Assembly (NCBI RefSeq): GCF_016742955.1
Contig: NZ_JABBYC010000001.1
Span: 1 to 64,000, forward strand
Length of the DNA: 64,000 nt
Direction: 5' to 3'
From: Myceligenerans indicum
GTDB taxonomy: Bacteria > Actinomycetota > Actinomycetes > Actinomycetales > Cellulomonadaceae
The position numbers and the translations under genes were made by a program. Under the pieces are notes generated by a model. That model was given only the letters and a program-made list of their open reading frames with translations, searched no databases and was not told the origin of the DNA. Numbering within the stretch: position 1 is the stretch's first letter; each line of letters opens with the position of its first letter. Shown piece after piece: positions 37,359 through 46,465 of this stretch.

Positions 37359-38891
37359 GTGACCACAGAGGCCCTGATGGCCAAGGCCCCAGCCCTTTCC
37401 AGCCGCAGTACAGCGCCCCAGGAAGCGACGTCGCCCAGCATCATCTCCAGGGCCGCGGCCACCGCGGACAGGATCCTGCCCGGCCGCGCGCCCTGGCAGT
37501 CGCGCCACCGTGGGCTCGTCCGGGCGACCGACGCCCTCGTGGTGACGGCAGCGGTGGCGGCCGCCTACACCGCGCACCTGACCCGCTCGGCCGGTGAGGT
37601 CGATCTGATGGCCGTGCCGGTGCTCCTGGCGGCGGCGGCCGTCTGGCTGCTCGCCCTCGGGGCGAGCAAGGCCTATGACTGGCACCTCTTCGGAAGCGGG
37701 ATGTCGGAGTACCGCAGGGTGCTCGGCGCCACCTGGAAAACGTTCAGCGTCGTGGTGATCATCGCGTGGCTGGCGACCCTCTCGGGGGTGCGTGATGTGC
37801 TTCTGGTGACATTCCCGCTGGGTGTGGCCGGTCTACTCACGGCGAGATTTGCCTGGCGCCGTCGAATTCTGCGTCTGCGCAAGCGGCACGCGGCCTGTAC
37901 CACCGGAATCGTCGCCGTCGGGCACCGGGTTCAGGTGTCCCGGCTCGTCGAGAGGCTGGCGGACGCGCCGGACCACGGGTTCCACGTGATCGGCGCCTGC
38001 GTCCCGGCCGGGGAGGCGGGCATCGGCGAGACCATCGCCGGCGTGCCCGTGCTCGGCGACCCGGACCGCGCCGGGGAGGTCGCCGGACGCGTCGGCGCGG
38101 GCGCCGTGGCCGTCAGCGGCTCGCACGAGATCACCGCCGACGTCGTCCGCCGGCTGAGCTGGAACCTCGAGGCGCGTGGTATCGAGCTGATGCTCACGGC
38201 CGAACTGGCCGACGTGGCTCTGCCGCGGATCAGCGTGTCGCCTGTTCCCGGGATGTCGCTGCTGCACGTGGACCTGCCGCGGTTCAGCGGTCCGAAGTAC
38301 GCCGTCAAGCAGGTCATGGACCGGTCGCTCGCCCTTGTCCTGACGGTGCTGGCGGCTCCGCTGATCGCGGTCCTCGCGCTGGCGGTCGCCGCCACGAGCC
38401 GCGGATGGCCGTTCTACGTCTCCGAGCGTGTGGGGCAGGGCGGGCGCGTCTTCCGTATGGTCAAGCTCCGCACGATGCACCAGGGGGCCGACCGTCTCGT
38501 CCCGACGCTCTCCGCGACGGACGAGGGGGCGGGCGTGCTCTTCAAGCTGCGCGACGATCCGCGCGTGACCGCGATCGGCCGGGTGCTGCGCCGCTACTCG
38601 CTCGACGAGCTGCCGCAGCTCTTCAACGTCCTGGCCGGGCACATGAGCCTCGTCGGGCCGCGCCCGCCGCTGCCTCACGAGGCGGCCGAGTACGAGGAGC
38701 GGATGCGGCGCCGGCTCCTCGTCAAGCCGGGCATGACAGGCCTGTGGCAGGTCCGGGGCCGGTCCGACCTGTCGTGGGACGAGACGGTGCGGTGCGACGT
38801 GTACTACGCCGAGAACTGGACGCCGCAGCTGGACCTGCTCATCCTCGTCGATACCGTCCGCGCCGTGGTCAGCGCGAGGGGCGCGTACTGA
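37359..38891 (+). CDS. Polyprenyl-phosphate glycosyl-1-phosphate transferase (EPS initiation)
   Basis: This 510-residue protein of the WbaP/CpsE type starts EPS repeat-unit synthesis by linking a sugar phosphate to undecaprenyl phosphate. It has four N-terminal helices (about 55-165), a CoA-binding-like central domain (about 180-290) and a catalytic bacterial-sugar-transferase domain from about 305: RVGQGGRVFRMVKLRTM, RYSLDELPQLFNVLAGHMSL, GPRPPLP and KPGMTGLWQVRGR. The sugar is not determinable (glucose or galactose is common). It is the only initiating enzyme in the window. Confidence 0.92.
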   Translation: MTTEALMAKAPALSSRSTAPQEATSPSIISRAAATADRILPGRAPWQSRHRGLVRATDALVVTAAVAAAYTAHLTRSAGEVDLMAVPVLLAAAAVWLLALGASKAYDWHLFGSGMSEYRRVLGATWKTFSVVVIIAWLATLSGVRDVLLVTFPLGVAGLLTARFAWRRRILRLRKRHAACTTGIVAVGHRVQVSRLVERLADAPDHGFHVIGACVPAGEAGIGETIAGVPVLGDPDRAGEVAGRVGAGAVAVSGSHEITADVVRRLSWNLEARGIELMLTAELADVALPRISVSPVPGMSLLHVDLPRFSGPKYAVKQVMDRSLALVLTVLAAPLIAVLALAVAATSRGWPFYVSERVGQGGRVFRMVKLRTMHQGADRLVPTLSATDEGAGVLFKLRDDPRVTAIGRVLRRYSLDELPQLFNVLAGHMSLVGPRPPLPHEAAEYEERMRRRLLVKPGMTGLWQVRGRSDLSWDETVRCDVYYAENWTPQLDLLILVDTVRAVVSARGAY

Positions 38892-39033
38892 CCCCCGCGC
38901 CTCAGGCATACGCGGCGGGCTTCCTCCCCAGGGAGGAACCGCCCACCCCGATCTCCCCGCCGATGTCCTCCCGGCGGCGGATCCACGAGCTGCTCGGGCG
39001 CCGTGACGATGAGCGTGAGCGAAGGAGGAATAC

Positions 39034-40398
39034 ATGATCCGATCAGTGAAGATGCTCCGATCGCGGCGCGGTGCGAGGGCCCTCGCGGGCGCTCTGCTCG
39101 CCGTGACGGTCCCCGCCGCGGGAGTGGCGGTGGCGGCTCCGGCGTCGTCGGTCCCGGGTCCCGACCGTCCGGCGGCCGGTTCCGTGGCGGGACCGGTGGA
39201 TGCGGACCCTCAGGACCTGCTCGCGGTGGAGCTCGACGAGGCGGTGACCGACGCGAAGCGCATCCAGGACGCCCGGAACGCCACCGGGCCCCGGACACGC
39301 GGCGCGAGGCCCGGAGCGTCGTCGGCCGAGGTCACGGAGGCCCTTGACGACGCGGTGGCCGCCGTCGTCGAGGACGGCGCTCTGGGTGCCACGGCCCGGG
39401 TCGAGGCGCCTGGCGTGGACTGGGCAGGCGCCGCCGGGCTGCGTGAGCTCGGCCAGGCCCGGCGCGCCACCACGCACGACCGGTTCCGTGTCGCGAGCAA
39501 CACCAAGACGATGATCGCCACGCTCGCGATGCAGGAGGTCGAGCGAGGGGCGTGGACGCTGGACACCACGGTGCAGGAGGTGCTCCCCGGGGTCCTGCCG
39601 GCCGAGGTCGGGCGTGTCGTGACCATCGAGCAGCTGATGAGCCACCGTTCTGGTGCGCCATCGCGCCATGTCCAGCAGATGATCGCCGACCGCATGGCCG
39701 ACCCGGAGTCGTGGTCGGACTTCGTCGACGCGCTGGAGCAGCGATACACGATCAGCGACCACCTGGCCACGATCAACGCTCTTCCCTGGGAGTTCGAACC
39801 CGGTACGGATGGAAGCTACTCGAACGCGGGGTACGTCCTGCTCGGGCTCATGCTCGAGGAACAGACCGGGTGGCCGCTCGACACGCTGCTGCGGTTCCGG
39901 GTCTTCCTGCCCGCCGGGATGTGGCATGCGAGCTACCCCACCGAGCCGGGCGTCCGCGGTCCGTTCATGGTGGGTACGGTGTACGCCGGTGACGTCGGCT
40001 GGTGGTCGCTGGACGAGTTCGACCCGATGATGTTCGCCGCGGCGGGCGCGGCCACGGGCACCACGCGCGACCTGAACCGGCTGAACGAGGCCCTGTTCTC
40101 GGGTCGCCTGGTCGCGCCGGACACGGTCGAGGACATGCTCACCCCACGCGGCACCCTGTTCGGCGGCACGATCGAGTACGGCCTGGGTGTCTACCGCGTC
40201 CCGGACCCGTGTGCCGAGGGCGAGTACCTGTACGGGCACGACGGCGGTGCGTTCGGCACGGTCAGCGTCAACTGGTCCTCGCTCGACGGCGAGCGGCAGA
40301 TCACTCTGGGAGTGAATGCCCGCGACGTCACCGGTGGTGAGACCCCGGCCTACGACCTCGGTGAGCTCCTGACGCCGATGCTGCTGGCGACCTGCTGA
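39034..40398 (+). CDS. Secreted serine hydrolase (class C beta-lactamase / DD-peptidase fold)
   Basis: This 454-residue protein has an export signal (RRGARALAGALLAVTVPAAG, cleavage near residue 35). The penicillin-binding fold shows SNTK (S-x-x-K, near 151), YSNAGY (Y-x-N, near 265) and HDGGAFG (H-x-G, near 400). It resembles actinobacterial D-alanyl-D-alanine carboxypeptidases or esterases and acts outside the cell. A very strong ribosome site (AAGGAGG) precedes the ATG, in contrast to the leaderless neighbours. Its place between EPS genes suggests cell-wall remodelling, which is inference. Confidence 0.87.
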   Translation: MIRSVKMLRSRRGARALAGALLAVTVPAAGVAVAAPASSVPGPDRPAAGSVAGPVDADPQDLLAVELDEAVTDAKRIQDARNATGPRTRGARPGASSAEVTEALDDAVAAVVEDGALGATARVEAPGVDWAGAAGLRELGQARRATTHDRFRVASNTKTMIATLAMQEVERGAWTLDTTVQEVLPGVLPAEVGRVVTIEQLMSHRSGAPSRHVQQMIADRMADPESWSDFVDALEQRYTISDHLATINALPWEFEPGTDGSYSNAGYVLLGLMLEEQTGWPLDTLLRFRVFLPAGMWHASYPTEPGVRGPFMVGTVYAGDVGWWSLDEFDPMMFAAAGAATGTTRDLNRLNEALFSGRLVAPDTVEDMLTPRGTLFGGTIEYGLGVYRVPDPCAEGEYLYGHDGGAFGTVSVNWSSLDGERQITLGVNARDVTGGETPAYDLGELLTPMLLATC

Positions 40399-40471
40399 GG
40401 ACCCCGCCCGGCCGGGCGCCCGAACGTGTCGGCGAACGCGCCGTCCGTGCCCGCGCCTGGCCGGGTGGGTC

Positions 40472-40825
40472 TCAGTGCCAGAAGACCGCGACCAGGATGT
40501 TCAACAGCGTCAGGCCCAGGACCGCGCCCTTGAGGCCGGACGTCACCGACTCTCCCTTGCGCACCGCGATCTGCGCGGTGACCGCGACCCCGAGCGCCAC
40601 GACCAGCTTGACGCCGATCTTGGCCATGGACGGGCCGCCGTCCGCCCAGAGGTCGGCCATCTCGGCGATGCCCACCATGATGATGCCGGCCCCGACGGCG
40701 CCCCAGGCCCCGTGCGCGACCGCCTTGTAGAGCGCCTTGGTGCGCATCGAGGCGATGGTGCCGCCGAAAACCAGGGCCCAGCTCGCGAAGTGCACGAAGA
40801 CGAAGACGTCGTAGAGAAACTCCAT
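40472..40825 (-). CDS. Small four-helix membrane protein
   Basis: Started at ATG 40825 the protein has 117 residues with four hydrophobic segments (about 5-25, 38-58, 66-86 and 98-115) and few charges. I recognise no named domain, though it looks like the small actinobacterial integral membrane proteins annotated as hypothetical. The minus-strand TAGGCT (40833-40838) ends 7 nt before the ATG. It is divergent from the sulfur operon and their promoters are about 100 bp apart. Confidence 0.7.
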   Translation of the reverse strand: MEFLYDVFVFVHFASWALVFGGTIASMRTKALYKAVAHGAWGAVGAGIIMVGIAEMADLWADGGPSMAKIGVKLVVALGVAVTAQIAVRKGESVTSGLKGAVLGLTLLNILVAVFWH

Positions 40826-40918
40826 GTCCGGCAGCCTAGCCCCGCCGGGAGGCAGGCGAAGCGCGAGACATCGATGTCGTCGATCGTTCGTATCGGTATC
40901 CACGATGTGAGAAGGGGA

Positions 40919-40947
40919 TTACCAACGACCGCCCAGGTGGTTACTGT
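40919..40947 (+). promoter_or_regulatory. Promoter of the sulfur-assimilation operon
   Basis: TTACCA (40919-40924), exactly 17 bp, TACTGT (40942-40947), then 7 nt to a GTG at 40955. Transcription should therefore begin at the small ORF, about 160 nt before the sulfite reductase start. Confidence 0.65.
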
Positions 40948-40954
40948 CGTCGAC

Positions 40955-41053
40955 GTGATCCGGTCGATGCGCCTCGAAGTGACGCGTGGCACGCGAATGT
41001 GCCCGTGTCTCTCGGCGTACGCCGGCGATCGACGCCCCCATCGGGACGGCTGA
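40955..41053 (+). CDS. Leaderless Cys-containing leader peptide (putative attenuator)
   Basis: A 32-codon ORF starts at GTG 40955 directly behind the promoter, or at ATG 40997 as an 18-residue peptide, and stops at 41053. It contains MCPCLSAY, with cysteine codons TGC (41000-41002) and TGT (41006-41008). Short leaderless ORFs rich in cysteine codons upstream of sulfur-assimilation operons act as cysteine-responsive attenuators in mycobacteria. Two mutually exclusive hairpins overlap its end: 41045-41050 with 41060-41065, and 41061-41067 with 41091-41097, the latter next to the sulfite reductase ribosome site. Confidence 0.65.
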   Translation: MIRSMRLEVTRGTRMCPCLSAYAGDRRPHRDG

Positions 41054-41114
41054 TCTCCTGCCGTCGTACGCCGCCCCGACAAACCAGCGAACGACGGACG
41101 AGGATCACATTCTC

Positions 41115-42815
41115 ATGACTCAGGCACCCGAGCACGCTCCCGTACGCCCGCCCCGCAAGGCCCGCCCCAACGGTCAGTGGAAGATCGACGGCACCACCCC
41201 GCTGAACCACAACGAGGAGTTCAAGCAGGAGTCGGACCCGCTCCAGGTGCGCGAGCGCATCGAGCAGGTGTACGCCCGCGAGGGCTTCGACGCCATCACC
41301 GACGACGACCTGCACGGCCGCTTCCGCTGGTGGGGCCTGTACACCCAGCGCAAGCCCGGGATCGACGGCGGCCGGACCGCCACACTCGAGCCGCACGAGC
41401 TCGAGGACCGCTACTTCATGCTGCGGGTCCGGGTCGACGGCGGCGCCCTCAGCACGGAGCAGCTGCGCACGATCGCGCAGATCAGCAAGGACTTCGGCCG
41501 GGGGTCGGCGGACATCACCGACCGGCAGAACATCCAGCTGCACTGGATCGAGGTGGAGAACGTCCCGGAGATCTGGCGGCGCCTGGAAGCGGTGGGCCTG
41601 TCCACCACCGAGGCGTGCGGCGACTGCCCACGCGTCATCCTCGGCAGCCCGGTCGCGGGGATCGCGACCGACGAGCTCATCGACCCGACCCCGGTGATCG
41701 AGCAGATCCAGGAACGCTTCATCGGCGACCCGTCGCTGTCCAACCTGCCCCGCAAGTTCAAGTCCGCGATCACCGGGCACCCGAGCCAGGACGTCGTGCA
41801 CGAGATCAACGACATCTCGTTCGTCGCCGTCGAGCACCCCGAGCTCGGCATCGGTTACGACCTGTGGGTGGGCGGCGGCCTCTCGACCGCGCCGCGCCTG
41901 GCCGAGCGCCTGGGCGTGTTCGTCACGCAGGAGCAGGCGCCCGACGTGTGGCACGGCGTGGTGCAGATCTTCCGCGACTACGGATACCGCCGGCTGCGCA
42001 ACAAGGCCCGCCTGAAGTTCCTGCTCAAGGACTGGGGCACCGAGAAGTTCCGCCAGGTGCTGCAGGACGAGTACCTCGGGTACGCACTGCCGGACGGCAT
42101 CGAGCCCCCGCCGGCGTCGGCGAACAACGACCACGTCGGCGTGCACCCGCAGAAGGGCGGACGGTTCTTCGTGGGCGTCGCACCGACCGTGGGCCGGGTC
42201 TCGGGCGACCTCCTCGCCCGCGTCGCCGACCTCGCCGAGACCCACGGCAGCGAGCGGGTCCGGCTCACCCCGCACCAGAAGCTGCTGGTGCTGGACGTGC
42301 CGGGCGAGGAGGTCAAGGCCCTGTCCAAGGAGCTGCGCGCCATCGGCCTGCACACGCGGCCGAGCGAGTTCCGCCGCCGCACCATCGCGTGCACCGGCAT
42401 CGAGTACTGCAAGCTGGCGATCGTCGAGACCAAGCAGAACGCGGCCGCCGCCATCGACCAGCTCGAGGAGCGTCTGGGCGACACGTCGCGCCTCAAGCCG
42501 ATCAGCCTGAACGTCAACGGGTGCCCCAACTCCTGCGCGCGCATCCAGACGGCCGACATCGGCCTCAAGGGCCAGCTCGTGATGGACGACGACGGCAACC
42601 AGGTGCCCGGCTACCAGGTGCACCTGGGCGGCGGCCTCGCCTCGAAGGACCGGGACGAGGCCGGCCTGGGCCGGACCGTGCGCGGCCTGAAGGTGACCGC
42701 CGACGGCATCGCCGACTACGTCGAGCGCGTCACACGCCAGTTCGAGAAGGACCGTGACGGCGACGAGACCTTCGCGCAGTGGGCGCATCGCGCGGACGAG
42801 GAGGCTTTGCGATGA
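41115..42815 (+). CDS. sir: Ferredoxin-dependent sulfite/nitrite reductase (SirA/NirA type)
   Basis: This 566-residue siroheme/[4Fe-4S] enzyme reduces sulfite to sulfide with six electrons. The cluster cysteines lie in TIACTGIEYCK (C-x5-C) and NVNGCPNSCAR (C-x3-C). WWGLYTQR and EACGDCPR match the Tyr and Cys that are covalently joined beside the siroheme in mycobacterial sulfite reductase, which favours sulfite over nitrite. The following cysH and siroheme synthase genes agree. ATG 41115 is chosen; the frame is open further upstream but overlaps the leader peptide. The ribosome site is weak (GAGGA). Confidence 0.95.
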   Translation: MTQAPEHAPVRPPRKARPNGQWKIDGTTPLNHNEEFKQESDPLQVRERIEQVYAREGFDAITDDDLHGRFRWWGLYTQRKPGIDGGRTATLEPHELEDRYFMLRVRVDGGALSTEQLRTIAQISKDFGRGSADITDRQNIQLHWIEVENVPEIWRRLEAVGLSTTEACGDCPRVILGSPVAGIATDELIDPTPVIEQIQERFIGDPSLSNLPRKFKSAITGHPSQDVVHEINDISFVAVEHPELGIGYDLWVGGGLSTAPRLAERLGVFVTQEQAPDVWHGVVQIFRDYGYRRLRNKARLKFLLKDWGTEKFRQVLQDEYLGYALPDGIEPPPASANNDHVGVHPQKGGRFFVGVAPTVGRVSGDLLARVADLAETHGSERVRLTPHQKLLVLDVPGEEVKALSKELRAIGLHTRPSEFRRRTIACTGIEYCKLAIVETKQNAAAAIDQLEERLGDTSRLKPISLNVNGCPNSCARIQTADIGLKGQLVMDDDGNQVPGYQVHLGGGLASKDRDEAGLGRTVRGLKVTADGIADYVERVTRQFEKDRDGDETFAQWAHRADEEALR

Positions 42816-43711
42816 GTGATCCTCATTCCGGCTCGACGGCCGTGGCCGACGGAGTCGCGACCAGCCTGGGCGGGAGCACGTCCCGGCTGGAGCAGGTGCG
42901 GGCGCGGGCGAAGGCCCGGGAGCAGGCCCGCGCGGCCGCTCGCGAGGCGCACGCGCACATCCGCGCGGGTGGCATCCGCCGCCGCCGGACGCACGAGGAG
43001 CTGAAGAACGTCGTCGAGCGGGGGCAGGCCCTGCTGCACGGGACGTCGCTGCCGGGCGGGCCGGACACGCAGCGCGAGGCGTCGGCGGAAGCCGTGATCG
43101 CCTGGGCGGTGCGGGAGTTCGGGCCGTGGATGGCCGTGGCGTCCTCGATGCAGGACACGGTGCTGGCCCACCTCGTGGCGAAGCAGCTGCCATGGGTGGA
43201 CGTGCTGTTCGGGGACACCGGGTACCACTTCGCCGAGACGATCGGCACGCGGGACGCCGCCGAGCTGTCGCTGGACGTGAACGTCGTGGACGTGAGGCCC
43301 GAGCTGACGGTCGCCGAGCAGGACGCGAAGCACGGCGCGCGCCTGTACGAGCGGGACCCGGAGCAGTGCTGCGCGATGCGGAAGGTCGCGCCGATGCGCA
43401 AGGCGCTGCGCAACTACGAGGCCTGGGCGACCGGCCTGCGCCGGGGCGAGGCGTCGACCCGGCGGAACGCGCCCCTGATCACCTGGGACGAGAAGAACCA
43501 GGTGGTGAAGATCAACCCGCTCGCCGGGTGGACCGACGAGCAGGTCGACGCCTACGCGGCCGCCAACGGCCTGATCGTGAACCCGCTGCTGGACGACGGC
43601 TATCCGTCGATCGGCTGCGCTCCCTGCACCCAGCGCGTGGAGGCCGGGGCGGACAAGCGCTCGGGTCGCTGGGCCGGGCGCGACAAGGTGGAGTGCGGTC
43701 TGCATGCCTGA
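42812..43711 (+). CDS. cysH: Adenylylsulfate (APS) reductase, assimilatory
   Basis: This 299-residue CysH-family enzyme reduces activated sulfate to sulfite. It carries the two cysteine pairs EQCCAMRK and GCAPCTQR that bind a [4Fe-4S] cluster, which marks the bacterial APS-reducing form; cluster-free PAPS reductases lack them. The catalytic C-terminal cysteine is in KVECGLHA. The first 65 residues are a helical, Arg/Ala-rich extension not typical of the family. ATG 42812 overlaps the sir stop (ATGA). ATP sulfurylase genes (cysD, cysN) are not in the window. Confidence 0.93.
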   Translation: MSDPHSGSTAVADGVATSLGGSTSRLEQVRARAKAREQARAAAREAHAHIRAGGIRRRRTHEELKNVVERGQALLHGTSLPGGPDTQREASAEAVIAWAVREFGPWMAVASSMQDTVLAHLVAKQLPWVDVLFGDTGYHFAETIGTRDAAELSLDVNVVDVRPELTVAEQDAKHGARLYERDPEQCCAMRKVAPMRKALRNYEAWATGLRRGEASTRRNAPLITWDEKNQVVKINPLAGWTDEQVDAYAAANGLIVNPLLDDGYPSIGCAPCTQRVEAGADKRSGRWAGRDKVECGLHA

Positions 43712-45086
43712 GAACCCGGCGGCTCCCGGGGCGCCGTACCCGCTGGGCCTGCGCGTGACAGGCCGGCTCGTCGTCGTGGTCGGCGGCGGGCCGGTGGCGG
43801 CGCGCCGTGCGCGTGGCCTGGCCGACGCCGGGGCGCGGGTGCGGGTGGTCGCGCCGGAGGTCTGCGAGGAGCTGGCGGCGGCCGGCGAGGTCGAGTGGAT
43901 CCGGAGGGAGTACCGCACCGGCGACCTCGACGAGGCCTGGCTGGCGCACACCGCGACCGGCGACCCGTCCGTCGACCGTCAGGTGGCCGACGACGCCGAG
44001 GCGCTCCGGATCTTCTGCGTCACCGCCGGCGACGCGGAGGCCGCCACGGCATGGACCCCGGCCGTGGCGCGAGTCCGCCTCGACTCTCCCGGGCCCCCGG
44101 ATCCGGGGGACGCGGGCGGGAGGTCCGGACAGACCGGTGAGGAGATCATCGTCTCCGTGCACGCAGGCGGCGACCCGCGCCGGGCCCGGGCGATCCGCTC
44201 CGAGGTCCAGGCGCAGCTGGAATCGGGCACGCTGCCGATCCGCCGGGTCCGTCCCCGTCCCGGCGCCGACAGGACGGCGCAGCCGGCGACGTCGTCCGGT
44301 CCTGCCGTCCGGGACCACGGCTGGGTCGCGCTCGTCGGCGGAGGGCCGGGAGATCCCGGACTCATCAGCGTGCGGGGCAGGTCGCTGGTCGCGCGTGCCG
44401 ACGTGGTGGTGGCCGACCGCCTCGGGCCGCGGTCGCTGCTCGACGAGCTCGCCCCGGACGTCCAGGTGGTCGAGGTCGGCAAGACCGCCGGCAACCACCC
44501 CGTGCCGCAGGACGAGATCAACCGCATCCTCGTGCAGCACGCCATGGCGGGCCGCAACGTGGTGCGGCTCAAGGGCGGCGACCCGTACGTGTTCGGGCGC
44601 GGCGGCGAGGAGCTGGCCGTGTGCCGCGACGCCGGCATCGAGACCGAGGTGGTGCCGGGCGTCACGAGCGCGGTCTCCGTCCCGGCGGCCGTGGGCATCC
44701 CGGTCACGCACCGGGGGGTCGCCCGCGGCTTCAGCGTGCTGACCGGTCACGACGCCCTGCAGGACGCGCGGCGGGCGGAGGCCGGGGACGCGGCGGCGGG
44801 CCATGCCGTCTCCGTCACGGGCGGCTCGGACCACACGCTGATCCTGCTCATGGGCGTCTCACGGCTCGCCGAGACCGCGGCGGCGCTGACCACCCCCGAG
44901 CGTCCCGCCGGCACGCCGGTCGCGGTCGTCGAGGACGGCTACGGCCCGCGCCGGCGGGTCACGGTCGGCACGCTCGCCGACATCGCGGAACGCGCCGCGG
45001 CGGCAGGCGTGCGCCCGCCCGCCGTCGTCGTCGTCGGCGACGTCGTGCGCCTCGCGCCCGCCTGGCGCGACCATCCGGCCGGCTGA
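43704..45086 (+). CDS. cysG: Siroheme synthase: precorrin-2 dehydrogenase - uroporphyrinogen-III methyltransferase fusion
   Basis: This 460-residue fusion makes the siroheme needed by the sulfite reductase two genes upstream. Residues 1-195 are a CysG/Met8-like NAD-dependent dehydrogenase (RLVVVVGGGPVAARRARGLA). Residues from about 208 are a SUMT methyltransferase: VALVGGGPGDPGLISVRG, VKLGGDP-type RLKGGDPYVFGRGGEEL and VVPGVTSAVSVPAAVGIPVT. The N-terminal part contains an Asp/Gly-rich insertion (about 128-150); whether it also inserts iron is unclear. It overlaps cysH by 8 bp and ends the operon. Confidence 0.92.
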   Translation: MPENPAAPGAPYPLGLRVTGRLVVVVGGGPVAARRARGLADAGARVRVVAPEVCEELAAAGEVEWIRREYRTGDLDEAWLAHTATGDPSVDRQVADDAEALRIFCVTAGDAEAATAWTPAVARVRLDSPGPPDPGDAGGRSGQTGEEIIVSVHAGGDPRRARAIRSEVQAQLESGTLPIRRVRPRPGADRTAQPATSSGPAVRDHGWVALVGGGPGDPGLISVRGRSLVARADVVVADRLGPRSLLDELAPDVQVVEVGKTAGNHPVPQDEINRILVQHAMAGRNVVRLKGGDPYVFGRGGEELAVCRDAGIETEVVPGVTSAVSVPAAVGIPVTHRGVARGFSVLTGHDALQDARRAEAGDAAAGHAVSVTGGSDHTLILLMGVSRLAETAAALTTPERPAGTPVAVVEDGYGPRRRVTVGTLADIAERAAAAGVRPPAVVVVGDVVRLAPAWRDHPAG

Positions 45087-45103
45087 GCCGGCCCCACAGA
45101 CAG

Positions 45104-45160
45104 CTGAGCGCCGGCTCCCACCGCACCGAAGGCCCATCGGCGGTGGGGGACGGCGCTCAG
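45104..45160 (+). terminator. Sulfur operon terminator
   Basis: Bases 45104-45124 pair with 45140-45160 with one internal mismatch region; outer stem CTGAGCGCCG/CGGCGCTCAG, inner stem CCCACCGC/GCGGTGGG. It starts 18 bp after the cysG stop. Confidence 0.8.
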
Positions 45161-45276
45161 TGATTCCTGCCGTTCGGCGACCCGCGGTGCCCAGCGGCTC
45201 CGGGAGCCGCATCCCGAACCACACATCGGCATCGGATTCACCCGCTTTCGTGATATGCCGCGAGGATCAAGACCTC

Positions 45277-45289
45277 TACTCTGAAGATC
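45277..45289 (+). promoter_or_regulatory. Leaderless promoter of the DUF1972 glycosyltransferase gene
   Basis: TACTCT (45277-45282) ends 7 nt before GTG 45290. The preceding 40 bp are AT-richer than the surroundings. Confidence 0.55.
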
Positions 45290-46465
45290 GTGTCCACGAA
45301 GCCGCTGCGTATCGCGATGATCGGAACCCGAGGTGTGCCCGCGCGGTACGGCGGCTTCGAGACGGCCGTCGAGGAGATCGGGTCGCGACTCGCCGCGCGC
45401 GGTCACAAGGTGCGGGTGTACTGCCGGCGGCCCGCGGACCAGGACGACGCCGACCCCCCGGAGTACCTCGGCATGGAACGCGTCGTGCTGCCCGCGATGC
45501 GCCGGCGCTCGCTGGAGACGCTGAGTCACACCGCGCTGTCGGTCGGGCACCTCGTCGCGCACCGTACCGACGCCGCGATCGTGTTCAACGCCGCCAACGC
45601 CCCGCTGCTCCCGGTGCTGCGCGCGGCGCGCGTCCCGGTCGCCACGCACGTCGACGGGCTGGAGTGGCGGCGGTCCAAGTGGGGCCGCCTCGGCAAGCGC
45701 TACTACCGGGAGATGGAGACGGCCTCCGTCCGCCTCTCCGACGCGCTGATCGCCGACGCCCAGGGCATCGCGGACTACTACGCCACCCAGTACGACGTCG
45801 GCAGCAGGCTGCTCAGCTACGGGGCTCCCGACCTCTCCGCGGCCGGCAGCGACCGCCTGCCCGAGCTGGACCTGGTACCAGGCGGCTACCACCTGGTCGT
45901 GGCACGCTTCGAACCGGAGAACCACGTCGACGTCATCGTCGAGGGATACGCCGCCAACGACGCGGAGCTCCCGCTGGTCGTCGTCGGCTCCGCACCGTAC
46001 TCGGCCCGGTACACGGGCCGCATCGAAGAGCTCGCCGACGGCGACGCGCGCGTGCGGCTGCTCGGCGGGGTGTGGGACCAGGAACTCCTCGACCAGCTCT
46101 ACGCCAACGCGTTCACCTACCTGCACGGGCATTCCGTGGGCGGCACCAACCCGTCCCTGCTGCGCGCGATCGGCGGCGGCACCGCCACCATCGCGTACGA
46201 CGTGCCGTTCAACCGCGAGGTGCTGCAGGACCCCGGCCGCTACTTCCGTACGCCCGTGGACCTGGCGGAGCAGGTCCTCACGGCCGAGGCCAACCCGCAC
46301 GACACGGCGTCACGCGGAGCGGAGCTGGCCCGGCGGGCGAAGGACTACGACTGGGACGTCGTCGTCGACGGCTACGAACAGCTCGCACGGGACCTGGCGG
46401 CGCGGAAGACCCCGGGACCTCGCCCCTTCGCGCGCCGTCGGCGGAGGGCGGTGTTCGGATCATGA
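45290..46465 (+). CDS. DUF1972-type glycosyltransferase (EPS)
   Basis: This 391-residue GT4-like enzyme starts with IAMIGTRGVPARYGGFETAV, the signature of the DUF1972 group that includes putative rhamnosyltransferases. Other motifs are HVDGLEWRRSKWG, VVARFEPENHVDVIVEGY and GHSVGGTNPSLLRAIGGGTA. It probably adds rhamnose or a related sugar to the lipid-linked EPS repeat; the donor is inferred from the group name only. The next gene overlaps its stop (ATGA), tying glycosylation to sulfation. Confidence 0.88.
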   Translation: MSTKPLRIAMIGTRGVPARYGGFETAVEEIGSRLAARGHKVRVYCRRPADQDDADPPEYLGMERVVLPAMRRRSLETLSHTALSVGHLVAHRTDAAIVFNAANAPLLPVLRAARVPVATHVDGLEWRRSKWGRLGKRYYREMETASVRLSDALIADAQGIADYYATQYDVGSRLLSYGAPDLSAAGSDRLPELDLVPGGYHLVVARFEPENHVDVIVEGYAANDAELPLVVVGSAPYSARYTGRIEELADGDARVRLLGGVWDQELLDQLYANAFTYLHGHSVGGTNPSLLRAIGGGTATIAYDVPFNREVLQDPGRYFRTPVDLAEQVLTAEANPHDTASRGAELARRAKDYDWDVVVDGYEQLARDLAARKTPGPRPFARRRRRAVFGS

